A stretch of 64,000 nucleotides of DNA from contig NZ_CP044067.1 of assembly GCF_008693385.1 (NCBI RefSeq), forward strand, positions 806,001 to 870,000, written 5' to 3'. Below are positions 43,434-51,927 of the stretch, piece by piece. The stretch is from Cupriavidus pauculus (GTDB lineage: Bacteria; Pseudomonadota; Gammaproteobacteria; Burkholderiales; Burkholderiaceae). The notes beneath the pieces are model-generated. The model saw only the letters and a program-made list of their open reading frames with translations. It ran no database searches and was not told the DNA's origin. Made by a program: the position numbers and the translations under genes. Each line of letters opens with the position of its first letter. Position 1 is the first letter of the stretch.

Positions 43434-46400
43434 CGCTCGCCTCCGGAGCGCCCACCCGTGAACCAGCGGTAATAGCGGTTATCGGGGTCCGCGCGCATGA
43501 CGGCCGTGATATCGCGCAGCCATTGCTCGCGGTCGCCGCGGTAGGCGTCGAGGCCTGCCGCGTAGAACGTATGCAGCGTGCGGCGTTCCTGCTGGATCGC
43601 GCGATGGAGCGCGTCGTCGCCGCCGGTGAGCGGCGGATCCGATTGCAGGTCGAGCAGCTCGCGCAGCGTGGCGGGAAACTCCTGCCGCCGCACCCAGCCC
43701 GTGTACTCGATGCGCGGGCGATCGTCGGTCACGGCGGCGGCGTCTCCGGCGAACCAGTCGAGGGCCGTGCGATCCATCACGTACGTGGCGAGCAAGGCGG
43801 CCGGCGAAGCCACGCCGACTTCGCGCAGCGCGGCGGCAACCGCGGGTTGCGCAAAGCGTGCGGCGATGCCGGTGGCGTCGAGCGGCATCGGTTGCAGGGA
43901 GCCGATCAGCAGCATCTCGTGGAGTTCGGTGGTCCAGAGTGTGGCGTGCGGAAATACGTCGAGGAAACTGCGGATCAGCGCGCGCGTGTCGTCGCGGTTC
44001 TGCGTCGGCAGCGGCAGCCACTGCGCGACGACGCCACCGGTTTCGAGCCGTGCGGCCGCAAGGCGATAGAACTCGCGCGAGTACAGGTTGACCACGCCGC
44101 TGGCGGACGGGGGCGGCGGTTCGAGCGTGATCAGGTCATAGTGTTGCGCGCTTTGGCGGAGCTCGCGCCGGCCGTCGCGCAGGCGGATCTCGAGGCGTGG
44201 GTCCGCGCCTGCGTTGTAGTTGCCACGGAAGCTCGGTACCGCGCGGACGACGGCGGGCAGCAACTCGGCTGCCACGCGATGATCGAGGCCCGGATACTGC
44301 AGCAGTGCGCCGGCGGTGATGCCGGTGCCGAGTCCGATGACCAGCGCGGACTTTGGCTCGCGTTGCTGGACGATCAGTGGCAGCAGGGCCTGCAGGCGCA
44401 TATAGCGCAGCGAGGCCATGGTGTCGCCGGAGTTGGAGACGCCCTGGATGTATAGCCGCCGGAATGGCTGGCTGCGGCCCTGCTCGATGACGCCGACGGT
44501 GGCGCCGCGGCTCTCTTCGTAGAACACGAGCGCGCCGCCGCGCGTGTGGGCGAGCAGCGTTGCCAGGCGGTCGGTTGGGGTGGTGATGGCGATGGTCAGG
44601 GCCGCGAGCGCGAGTATCGGCACCGCGAGGCGCGTGGTGCGCGTGCGGGTGGTCTCGTTTCTCGAGCCGAGAATGGCCACGAGGGCGATCAGGGTGCTCG
44701 CGAGGGCCAGTACGCCGAGCGATCGGATGACGCCGAGCCATGGCAGCAGGACGAATCCGACGAGCGACGAGCCGGCGATGCCGCCGAGGGTGTTGAGCGC
44801 GATGACGGTGCCTACGCCCGTGCCGAGGCGGGGCGCCGCCACGGTGAGGCGCAGTACGTATGGGAATGCCGCGCCGAGCAGCAAGGTGGGGAGGAATACC
44901 ACGCATAGCGCTGCGGTGGCAAAGCTGGCGGAGCTTGCGGCGAGCAGGCTGCCGGTTGCGCTCAGCATGCGCTGCTGCATGAGGGATTGCGCGGCGGGCA
45001 GCCATGCGCCGAGCCATGCGAATTCGATGAGCGCGGCGAGGCCCGCGCCGGCGATCAGCAGCGCGAAGGCTGCCCATGGGTCCCGCGTCCGGTCGACACG
45101 GCGCGCGACGAGGGCGCTGCCGATGGCGAGGCCGGCGAGATAGGTGGCGAGCATGACGGCGAAGGCGAAGGCGCGGGTGCTGAGGAATTGCACGATGGCC
45201 TGGGACCAGAGGACTTCGTAGCCGAGGGCGATGCCGCCGGCCAGGGCGTAGAGCACGAGCGCCAGCGCGCGCCGCCGCGCCGCGACGCGCGCACGGGCCC
45301 ACCCATCGCCCCCCGCATCGGCCCGCGTATCGGCCCGCGTATCGGCCCCGGTATCGGCCCGTGTATCAGCCCACGTATCGGCCCGGGCATCGGCCCGCGC
45401 ATCAGCCCGCGCATCAGCCCGTGTATCGGCCCGCGTATCGGCCCGCGCATCGGCCCGCGCATCGGCCCGCATATCGGCCCGCGCATCGGGGCGTGTATCG
45501 GCCCGCGCATCGGGGCGTGTATCGGCCCGTGTATCGGCCCGCGTATCGGCCCGCATATCGGCCCGGGTATCGGCCCGCGTATCGGCCCACGTATCGGCCC
45601 GCATATCGGCCCGCGTATTGGCCCGCGTATCGGCCCGCGTATTGGCCCGGGTATCGGCCCGGGTATCGGCCCGTGTATCGGCCCGGGTATCGGCCCGGGT
45701 ATCGGCCCGGGTATCGGCCCGGGTATCGGCCCGGGTATCGGCCCGGGTATCGGCCCGCGTATTGGCCCGTGTATCGGCATCGGCACCGGCATCGGCATCG
45801 GCATCGCCAACGGCATCCGCATCTGCATCCGCACCTGCACGTCTGCCATAGGCAAACGCCCCCGCTGCCGCAAGCCCGTTCAGCACCGCCGCCGCGCAGG
45901 CGCTGCCCGTTACGCCGAGCAGCGGGATCCATGCGAACGCGGCGAGCAGTGTGCCAGCGATCGCGCCCGCCGTGTTGGCCGCGTAGAGCCTGCCCCCGTG
46001 CGTGCCGATCTCGCCCTGCGATGACCGCAGCGCGCGCATCAACACAGGTAGCGTCGCCCCCATGGCCGTCGCCGGTATGCCGACCAGCAGAACGGGCAGC
46101 AGCCATGCAATGGCCCCCACCCGTGCCTCGGCCCAGGCGAATGGCTCCGCCGCGTGCGCGAGGCCGAGCGTCGCCCCGACGCCAAGCACTGCAATCGCGC
46201 ATTCCAGCATCGCGTAAAGCCGCCACGGCGATACCGCGCCGCCGGCACCGCGATTGCCCGCCGGATCGGTCAGGCGGTCGGCCATCCGCCCGCCAGCCCA
46301 CCCGCCGAGCGCCAGCCCGGCGAAAAACGCGCTCACGCCGATCGCCACGGCCTCCATCTCCACGCCGACCACGAGCGACAGCTGCTTGACCCACAGCACC

Positions 46401-46549
46401 TGATAGACGAGCCCGCCCGCGCCGGACAGCGCGAGCAATCCCGAGGCCAGCCACAGGCCGGCCCCGCGCGCCTCCACTCCCGCCACCGCCGCCACTGCGG
46501 GGAACGACGCGGCAGCCAGCCGGCCGAGGTTGCGATCCGCCGCGGCCAC
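43430..46549 (-). CDS. Fused MFS-like membrane domain and spermidine-synthase-like domain, with a minisatellite-encoded linker
   Basis: A 1039-residue fusion. Residues 1-235 hold about six membrane segments. Residues about 236-416 form a low-complexity linker of Ala-Asp-Thr-Arg repeats. Residues about 417-650 hold further membrane segments, and residues about 690-1039 form a spermidine-synthase-like Rossmann domain (LVIGLGTGITAGALLQYPG, then YDLITLEPPPPSASGVVNLY). Fused proteins of this type are common in proteobacteria without a proven substrate; the soluble domain may bind polyamine or decarboxy-SAM. The start is GTG at 46549, 3 nt after the sulfatase. The repeat block sits between membrane segments and is unusually long. 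Confidence 0.82.
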   Translation of the reverse strand: MAAADRNLGRLAAASFPAVAAVAGVEARGAGLWLASGLLALSGAGGLVYQVLWVKQLSLVVGVEMEAVAIGVSAFFAGLALGGWAGGRMADRLTDPAGNRGAGGAVSPWRLYAMLECAIAVLGVGATLGLAHAAEPFAWAEARVGAIAWLLPVLLVGIPATAMGATLPVLMRALRSSQGEIGTHGGRLYAANTAGAIAGTLLAAFAWIPLLGVTGSACAAAVLNGLAAAGAFAYGRRAGADADADAVGDADADAGADADTRANTRADTRADTRADTRADTRADTRADTRADTRADTRADTRANTRADTRANTRADMRADTWADTRADTRADMRADTRADTRADTRPDARADTRPDARADMRADARADARADTRADTRADARADARADARADTWADTRADTGADTRADTRADAGGDGWARARVAARRRALALVLYALAGGIALGYEVLWSQAIVQFLSTRAFAFAVMLATYLAGLAIGSALVARRVDRTRDPWAAFALLIAGAGLAALIEFAWLGAWLPAAQSLMQQRMLSATGSLLAASSASFATAALCVVFLPTLLLGAAFPYVLRLTVAAPRLGTGVGTVIALNTLGGIAGSSLVGFVLLPWLGVIRSLGVLALASTLIALVAILGSRNETTRTRTTRLAVPILALAALTIAITTPTDRLATLLAHTRGGALVFYEESRGATVGVIEQGRSQPFRRLYIQGVSNSGDTMASLRYMRLQALLPLIVQQREPKSALVIGLGTGITAGALLQYPGLDHRVAAELLPAVVRAVPSFRGNYNAGADPRLEIRLRDGRRELRQSAQHYDLITLEPPPPSASGVVNLYSREFYRLAAARLETGGVVAQWLPLPTQNRDDTRALIRSFLDVFPHATLWTTELHEMLLIGSLQPMPLDATGIAARFAQPAVAAALREVGVASPAALLATYVMDRTALDWFAGDAAAVTDDRPRIEYTGWVRRQEFPATLRELLDLQSDPPLTGGDDALHRAIQQERRTLHTFYAAGLDAYRGDREQWLRDITAVMRADPDNRYYRWFTGGRSGGER
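45301..45780. repeat. 12-bp coding minisatellite, about 40 tandem copies
   Basis: 480 nt made of 12-base units, consensus CGGCCCGCGTAT on the plus strand with variants at a few positions (CGGCCCGGGTAT, CGGCCCGTGTAT, CGGCCCGCGCAT, CGGGGCGTGTAT). The period is a multiple of three and no variant creates a stop in any frame, so all six frames stay open through it. The coding frame gives Ala-Asp-Thr/Met/Ala-Arg. Flanks at 45781-45840 decay into GCATCG hexamers. There are no spacers, so it is not CRISPR. Confidence 0.95.
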
Positions 46550-46552
46550 GGC

Positions 46553-48400
46553 CTACTTCTTCTGCTGTGGTTGCTGGCCCTTGGCCATCTGATCCGCGAC
46601 CTGCCGCTTGATCTTCTCGCTGGCCTGGTCGATCGTGAAGCTCGCCGGAATCTGGCTCGGCGGATAGTCGACGAAGGTCTGCAGGAAATTGATCGCGCGG
46701 CGGTTGCCCTCGATGAACAGGTAGGGATTCTCGGTCTCGAGATCGTGATACCGGTTCGTCGGCCCCGTGTCCGCGCGCTCGTACGGATCCATCCGCAGAT
46801 TGAAGTACTTCGGCGCGCGCAGGCACGTGAACGGCTCCTTCCAGACCATCATCGACCCCCGCTCCCGCTGCTCGCAGAACACGACCTTCCACGCCGTGGG
46901 CGTGGTCGCGCCCTGCGTGAGCACGTCGTAGCGCATGGCCACCAGCTCCGCGTCGTCGTTGAAATAGTAGAACTCGTCCCGCGCGCTCTTCGTCGTCTGG
47001 CCCGTGAGCAACGGCAACTGGTTGTATCCGTCCAGATGGACCTTGAAGCTCTTGCCACCGAGGCTCGCGCCTTTCAGCAACCGGTCCTTGACATCGCCAT
47101 CGCCCGCCGCCGCAAGTAACGTGGGGAACCAGTCGAGCCCCGACATGAGCCCATTGGTCATCGACCCGGGCTGGATCCTGCCGGGCCACCGGATCATGGC
47201 CGGCACACGGAACGCGCCCTCCCAGTTGGAGTCCTTCTCGCTGCGGAACGGCGTGTTCGCGGCATCGGGCCAGGTGAAGAAGTTCGGCCCGTTGTCGGTG
47301 GTAAAGATCACGATCGTATCGTTCGCGATGCCGGTGTCATCGAGCACCTTCAGCAGCTTGCCGACGTTCTGGTCCATCTCCCACATGCCATCGGCATATT
47401 CGTGCCCCATGCCCAGCCCCGCCTTGCCGCGATATTCCTGCCTGACGTGCGTGAACAAATGCATGCGCGTGAAGTTCATCCACACGAAGAACGGCTGCTT
47501 TGCCTGCGCCTGCTTCTGGATATACTGCGCGGCCGCGCCCGTGGTCTCGTCGTCGATCGTCTCCATGCGCTTGCGATTCAGCGGCCCCGTGTCCTCGATC
47601 TTGCCGTCCGCCGTGCTGTGCAGCACGCCGCGCGGGTTATAGAACTTGAGGAAGTCGGGATTGTCCTTCGGCCAGTACGGCCGCTCGGGCTCTTCCTCGG
47701 CATTCAGGTGATAGAGGTTGCCGAAGAACTCGTCGAAGCCATGCTTCGTGGGCAGGAACCGGTCCTGATCGCCGAGGTGGTTCTTGCCGAACTGCGCGGT
47801 GACATAGCCGAGCGGTTTCAGCGCCTGCGCGATCGTGACATCGCGGTCCTGCAGCCCGACGGGCGCGCCGGGCAAGCCCACCTTCGACATGCCGGTGCGG
47901 AACACCGTCTGCCCGGTAATGAACGTCGAACGCCCCGCCGTGCAGCTGTTCTCGGCGTAGTAGTCCGTCATCATCATCCCTTCGCGCGCGATGCGGTCGA
48001 TGTTCGGCGTTCTGTAGCCCACCACGCCATGGCTGAAGGCGCTGATATTGCCGATCCCCACGTCGTCCCCGAAGATCACGAGGATATTGGGCTTGCCACC
48101 CCGGCCAGCCGGGGCGCTTGCAGGCGCGGCGGCCACGGGCGAAGCGCCGGCCGGTGGCGGCGCGACCGGTGCCGGGGTCGCCTCCGATGTCGGGGCGGCG
48201 GGCGGCGTGGGGGCGGTCGCAACAGGCGGCGGCGCCGCCGGTGCCGGAGCGGCCTGCTCCGCCTTGTTGTCATCGGCCTTCTTGCAGCCACCCAATGCGC
48301 CGCTCAATGCAAGCATCGCGATGCAAAGCGCCGCGGCACCCGCCCGCGCGGATTGAGGGAACGAAGTTGAGATCATCGAAGACTCCCGTCGAGTTTTCAC
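46553..48400 (-). CDS. Lipoprotein arylsulfatase with formylglycine motif
   Basis: A 615-residue sulfatase. A lipobox (ALSGALGGC, Cys39) marks lipoprotein processing, followed by a Pro/Ala-rich tether to about residue 100. The alkaline-phosphatase-fold core begins with the metal-binding NILVIFGDDVG. The active-site motif is Cys153-Thr-Ala-Gly-Arg157 (NSCTAGRSTFITG), the CxAxR consensus whose Cys becomes formylglycine. Further metal positions lie in FTTDNGPN. It shares an operon with a formylglycine-generating enzyme. The ATG at 48400 overlaps the HAD stop by 4 nt; ATG at 48376 is a possible later start. Confidence 0.92.
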   Translation of the reverse strand: MKTRRESSMISTSFPQSARAGAAALCIAMLALSGALGGCKKADDNKAEQAAPAPAAPPPVATAPTPPAAPTSEATPAPVAPPPAGASPVAAAPASAPAGRGGKPNILVIFGDDVGIGNISAFSHGVVGYRTPNIDRIAREGMMMTDYYAENSCTAGRSTFITGQTVFRTGMSKVGLPGAPVGLQDRDVTIAQALKPLGYVTAQFGKNHLGDQDRFLPTKHGFDEFFGNLYHLNAEEEPERPYWPKDNPDFLKFYNPRGVLHSTADGKIEDTGPLNRKRMETIDDETTGAAAQYIQKQAQAKQPFFVWMNFTRMHLFTHVRQEYRGKAGLGMGHEYADGMWEMDQNVGKLLKVLDDTGIANDTIVIFTTDNGPNFFTWPDAANTPFRSEKDSNWEGAFRVPAMIRWPGRIQPGSMTNGLMSGLDWFPTLLAAAGDGDVKDRLLKGASLGGKSFKVHLDGYNQLPLLTGQTTKSARDEFYYFNDDAELVAMRYDVLTQGATTPTAWKVVFCEQRERGSMMVWKEPFTCLRAPKYFNLRMDPYERADTGPTNRYHDLETENPYLFIEGNRRAINFLQTFVDYPPSQIPASFTIDQASEKIKRQVADQMAKGQQPQQKK

Positions 48401-49497
48401 GGTTGTGCAAACGGATAGATACGTGCCCAGTCCCGCTTCATGCTGATGACCGTCCAGCCACGTGCCGTGGCTTCGTCCAGCGCCTTGTCCAGCTTGCCGA
48501 CGCTCGATTGGCGGTCATACGCGAACTCCCGCTCGGCATCGTCGTGATGCACGAGCACGGCCAGGCGCGCGCCGGCACCGGCCATCGTGTACTGCAACAT
48601 CTGCAGGTCGCCGTCGGAGTTGCCGACCGCAACGATCGGCCGCTTGCCAATCTGGTGATAGATGCCGACGGGCTTTCCCGGACCGTCGTCGATGAACTCG
48701 AACGTGGGTCCGCGTACCAGCGCCGGCTGTCCGTCGCGGACCTCGTACTTGACCGCCTGCGTGGAGCCGATGACCTGCTCCGGCGGAATGCCATAGACGC
48801 GCTCCGACCAGGGCCGCATGAACTCGCGCGTGCCGCCGGAGACGATGTACGTCCTGAAGCCGTTGGCGCGCAGATAGTCGAGCAGTTCCAGCTGCGGCTG
48901 GTAGACGAGGTCCGTATAGGGCCGCCCGAACCTGGGATGGCGCGCCTGCGCGAGCCATGCACGGATCGTCGCGTCGTACTCGTCCACCGTCATGCCGCTA
49001 TTGGCAATGGAGACCAGCTTCAGCAGCGCCTCCTGCTGCCGCATCAGCGCCGGCATATCGTTGGCCATCAGCGCGACGAACGCGGGATCGTTGCGCCATT
49101 CGGGATGCCGTGGCGCGGCCGCGCGGACCTGATCGAACAGGAAATAGAACTGGAAGTACAGCGGCTGCTCGCTCCACAGCGTGCCGTCGTTGTCGAACAC
49201 GGCAATGCGGTCCGCGGGCGCCACGTAGTCGGCGGTGCCGGGCTTCGTCACGGCGTCGACGAAGCGGACGATGGACTGCCGTGCGGTGTCGTCGCGCCAC
49301 GATGGCAGCGCACTGGCCGCGGAGGTGGCGCTGGCCGACGGCGACGCGCCGGCCGCGCCGCCATCGGGCGGGATCGCGCATCCGCTCAATGCGGCAAGCA
49401 GCATCGCCACGAACGTCACGCCCGCCAGCAGATTGCCGAGCCGGCGAAGGTGCCGCGCGGGGAGGGTCACGCGTCGCGCCACGCGCGCGCCGCTCAT
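48397..49497 (-). CDS. HAD-superfamily phosphatase, probable lipoprotein
   Basis: A 366-residue protein with a signal sequence and lipobox (LLAALSGC, Cys near residue 41), so it probably sits on the periplasmic face. HAD motif I is VFDNDGTLWSEQ (Asp-x-Asp), motif II is YIVSGGTREF, and motif IV is VAVGNSDGDLQML. The family contains secreted acid phosphatases and phosphoserine-phosphatase-like enzymes. It overlaps the FGE gene and the sulfatase gene by 4 nt each, implying co-translation. Confidence 0.87.
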   Translation of the reverse strand: MSGARVARRVTLPARHLRRLGNLLAGVTFVAMLLAALSGCAIPPDGGAAGASPSASATSAASALPSWRDDTARQSIVRFVDAVTKPGTADYVAPADRIAVFDNDGTLWSEQPLYFQFYFLFDQVRAAAPRHPEWRNDPAFVALMANDMPALMRQQEALLKLVSIANSGMTVDEYDATIRAWLAQARHPRFGRPYTDLVYQPQLELLDYLRANGFRTYIVSGGTREFMRPWSERVYGIPPEQVIGSTQAVKYEVRDGQPALVRGPTFEFIDDGPGKPVGIYHQIGKRPIVAVGNSDGDLQMLQYTMAGAGARLAVLVHHDDAEREFAYDRQSSVGKLDKALDEATARGWTVISMKRDWARIYPFAQP

Positions 49498-50714
49498 GGC
49501 ACTGGCCTCGTGGCCTGCATGGCCAGCGCGGACTGCGCGCGCATCTCTGCCCATCGGCGCTCGTCCATCACCAGCCGAAAGCCGAGATGCGACATGCTCG
49601 TGTACGGATCGGTGCCGCGGCGGGCGCTGGGCCGGTAGCTGAGGCAGAAGTCCTCGTTGCAGAGGAACGACCCGCCGCGCGTCACGCGCTTCGGCGCGTT
49701 CAGCGGCACGCCGGGTTCGCTCGGATCCCACGCATCGGCCGGACCGGCGGGATTGCGGGGCATATTGCCGGCGACGGCCTCGCGCCGGAACTGGTCCGCG
49801 CGGTACCAGTCGGCCACCCATTGCCACGCATTGCCGGTCATGTCGAAGAGCCCGTAGCCATTCGCGGGAAACGTGCCCGCCGCACTGGTCCCTAGCGCGC
49901 CGCCGGCCTTGGCGCTGACCACCGGAAATGGCTGTGCCTGCTGGCCCTGCCAGACGTTGGCCATCTGCCGGCCGTCGGGGGCGAAGCGGTCGCCCCAGCT
50001 ATAGGTCGCCTGCTCGAGCCCGCCGCGCGCCGCGAACTCCCATTCGGCCTCGGTCGGCAGTCGCTTGCCGACCCACCTGGCGTAGGCCTGCGCGTCCTCG
50101 TACGAGACCTGCACCACGGGATGATCGTCCTTGCCCTCGATGGAGCTGCCCGGGCCCGCCGGGTGCCGCCAGTCGGCGCCGGGAACGAAGCGCCACCAGC
50201 GCGAGGACTCGCGCAGCGGCACGGGGCCGTTCGTGCCGACGAAGACGAGGGCGCCCGCCACCATCGCGCTGTCGGGCGGACGCGGCGTACCCGGTGGCAG
50301 CTGCACTTTCATCGTTTCCCAGTCGGGTACGCGCTCCGCTGTGGTCACGTACTGCGTGGCTGCCACGAACCTGCGAAATTCGGCATTGGTGACGTGGTGC
50401 TGGTCCATCCAGAAGCCATCGACATGCACCTTGTGCGCGGGGCGCTCGTTGGCCTGGCTCATCTTGTGGTCGCTGCCCATCAGGAAGTCGCCTCCGGGTA
50501 CGTGCACCATGCCGCGCGGACCGGTTACACCATCGCCGGGCGCGATGGCACGTGTGGATGCGGCCCCTGCCGAGGCGTGCGGCACGGCGTCGAACCACCA
50601 CGCCGCGCCCGCGCCGGCCGCCGCCATGCCGAGCACAAGCGCGGGCCCCACGATGCGGCGTCCCCACGCTGCGGGCGCGATGGCCGCCGTTCGGCCGGGT
50701 TGTCGTTCTCCCAT
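49494..50714 (-). CDS. Formylglycine-generating enzyme family protein (SUMF1 domain), membrane-anchored
   Basis: A 406-residue protein with an N-terminal hydrophobic segment (about 21-41) and an FGE-sulfatase domain. It opens with MVHVPGGDFLMGSDHKMSQA and contains LPTEAEWEFAARGG and NAWQWVADWYRADQ. The active-site Cys pair is Cys352 and Cys357 (GGSFLCNEDFCLSYRPSAR), in the CxxxxC spacing of true FGE, so it should oxidise the sulfatase Cys to formylglycine. ATG at 50714 has AAGGAG at the right distance. The anchor implies action on the outer face of the inner membrane, which is unusual for bacterial FGE. It overlaps the HAD gene by 4 nt. Confidence 0.9.
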   Translation of the reverse strand: MGERQPGRTAAIAPAAWGRRIVGPALVLGMAAAGAGAAWWFDAVPHASAGAASTRAIAPGDGVTGPRGMVHVPGGDFLMGSDHKMSQANERPAHKVHVDGFWMDQHHVTNAEFRRFVAATQYVTTAERVPDWETMKVQLPPGTPRPPDSAMVAGALVFVGTNGPVPLRESSRWWRFVPGADWRHPAGPGSSIEGKDDHPVVQVSYEDAQAYARWVGKRLPTEAEWEFAARGGLEQATYSWGDRFAPDGRQMANVWQGQQAQPFPVVSAKAGGALGTSAAGTFPANGYGLFDMTGNAWQWVADWYRADQFRREAVAGNMPRNPAGPADAWDPSEPGVPLNAPKRVTRGGSFLCNEDFCLSYRPSARRGTDPYTSMSHLGFRLVMDERRWAEMRAQSALAMQATRPVP

Positions 50715-50820
50715 TGGCACTCCTTGCTCCATACGCGGGCAATCCCACCCAGTATGTGCAGCGACCCGCCCCGAACGGAATGCAATCTTTCCGTAGCTGA
50801 TCTGAATGAATTTGTGCGCG

Positions 50821-51927
50821 CTAGGGATTGAGCGGCGGCAGGCGTCCGCGCGCGCGGGATGCGGCGCGATAGGCGGCAATCTGGCGGCGCATGGCATGCC
50901 AGCGTGCGGGGTCGCGCCGGCGCCAGCGGACATATGCGTAGGCAAACACGCCCAGGCACGCCACGACGGCCGCCGCGCCGGCCATTACGCGCGGGTCCAG
51001 CCGGTCGATCCAGCGCGACAGCCGCGCGAGCGTTGCCCCCGGAGGGCTCGGCCCCACGCCGGGGCCCGCGCGGCCGACGTCGATCGTTACCGCCGGGGCA
51101 GACGATTGCATCGCCTTGCCGCTTGCCGCGTCGTACCACGCCACAGACACGGCCGGCAGCCGGTATTTGCCGCTGGCCTCGAACACATAGGTCACCGTCT
51201 CGATGCGACGGCCGCCTGTCGTGCCCGCGCGCGTGGCGCCATCGGCGAGTTGCGGATCGGCACGGTACTGCTTTGCGCCGCGCACGGGGTCCATCGTCGG
51301 CGGCGCGATCATCATCGCGGGTGTGCCGGGGGCGAAGATCGTGATCGTGCGCACCAGTGCGTCACCGGCCTTGAGATGCCCCGCCTTGCCGTCGATGGCG
51401 TGATCGAACTGCTGTGCGATCTCGATGGGCACCGCGGGCAGCGTCGCGGCATTGGGCCTCGTCTGCGCGGCCGCGGCCCGCTGGCCGCCGACATGCAACG
51501 TCGTCGGCGGCAATGTCACGCGCGCATTGCGCGGCTTGCCGTCTTCGCCCGCGAAGGTAAAGGCGATGTCCGGGGATGTCAGCGCGATATCGCCGGGCGT
51601 CTGCGGCGTCAGCACGTAGGTCTTGCGGATGCCGGCGTAGCTGGTGCCGTCGATCATCTCGGTCGAATTGATGGCGCGCTCGTCGGGCATCGTGATGACG
51701 GCGCCGGGGACGCGCAGCGTGGGAAATGTGGGCGCGGACAGAAAGAAGTTCGGCGCGAGGATGGTGACCTCCACCTGCAGCGACTGACCGACCACGGCCG
51801 GCTGGCTGCCGACGATCTTCACCTCGACCTTTGCATCCACCTTCGCGTCCACCTTCGCGTCGTCCGCCGCATGGGCCGCGACGGTCAGGCATGCCCATGC
51901 GAGCCCCGCCAGCCAGCGCCGCGTCAT
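50821..51927 (-). CDS. BatD-like protein (oxygen-tolerance family)
   Basis: A 368-residue protein with a Sec signal peptide (MTRRWLAGLAWACLTVAAHA) and a short coding repeat DAKVDAKVDAKV just after it. An extracytoplasmic beta-rich BatD domain follows, with one C-terminal membrane segment (about 316-338) and a basic cytoplasmic tail. BatD usually accompanies VWA proteins and MoxR in complexes at the inner membrane. It overlaps the VWA-TPR gene by 4 nt. A 106-nt gap separates it from the FGE gene, the only sizeable gap in the operon; a secondary promoter could lie there. Confidence 0.83.
   Translation of the reverse strand: MTRRWLAGLAWACLTVAAHAADDAKVDAKVDAKVEVKIVGSQPAVVGQSLQVEVTILAPNFFLSAPTFPTLRVPGAVITMPDERAINSTEMIDGTSYAGIRKTYVLTPQTPGDIALTSPDIAFTFAGEDGKPRNARVTLPPTTLHVGGQRAAAAQTRPNAATLPAVPIEIAQQFDHAIDGKAGHLKAGDALVRTITIFAPGTPAMMIAPPTMDPVRGAKQYRADPQLADGATRAGTTGGRRIETVTYVFEASGKYRLPAVSVAWYDAASGKAMQSSAPAVTIDVGRAGPGVGPSPPGATLARLSRWIDRLDPRVMAGAAAVVACLGVFAYAYVRWRRRDPARWHAMRRQIAAYRAASRARGRLPPLNP

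Noticed and set aside
45301..45780. Possible CRISPR array
   Set aside because: Units are contiguous 12-mers with no spacers and no cas genes nearby.
44987..46389. Long plus-strand open frames rich in Gly-Pro-Arg-Ile or Pro-Ala-Tyr-Arg, and alternative minus-strand frames over 45055-47189
   Set aside because: They exist only because the 12-bp minisatellite has no stop in any frame. The frame from 43430 to 46549 carries the membrane and spermidine-synthase homology on both sides of the tract.
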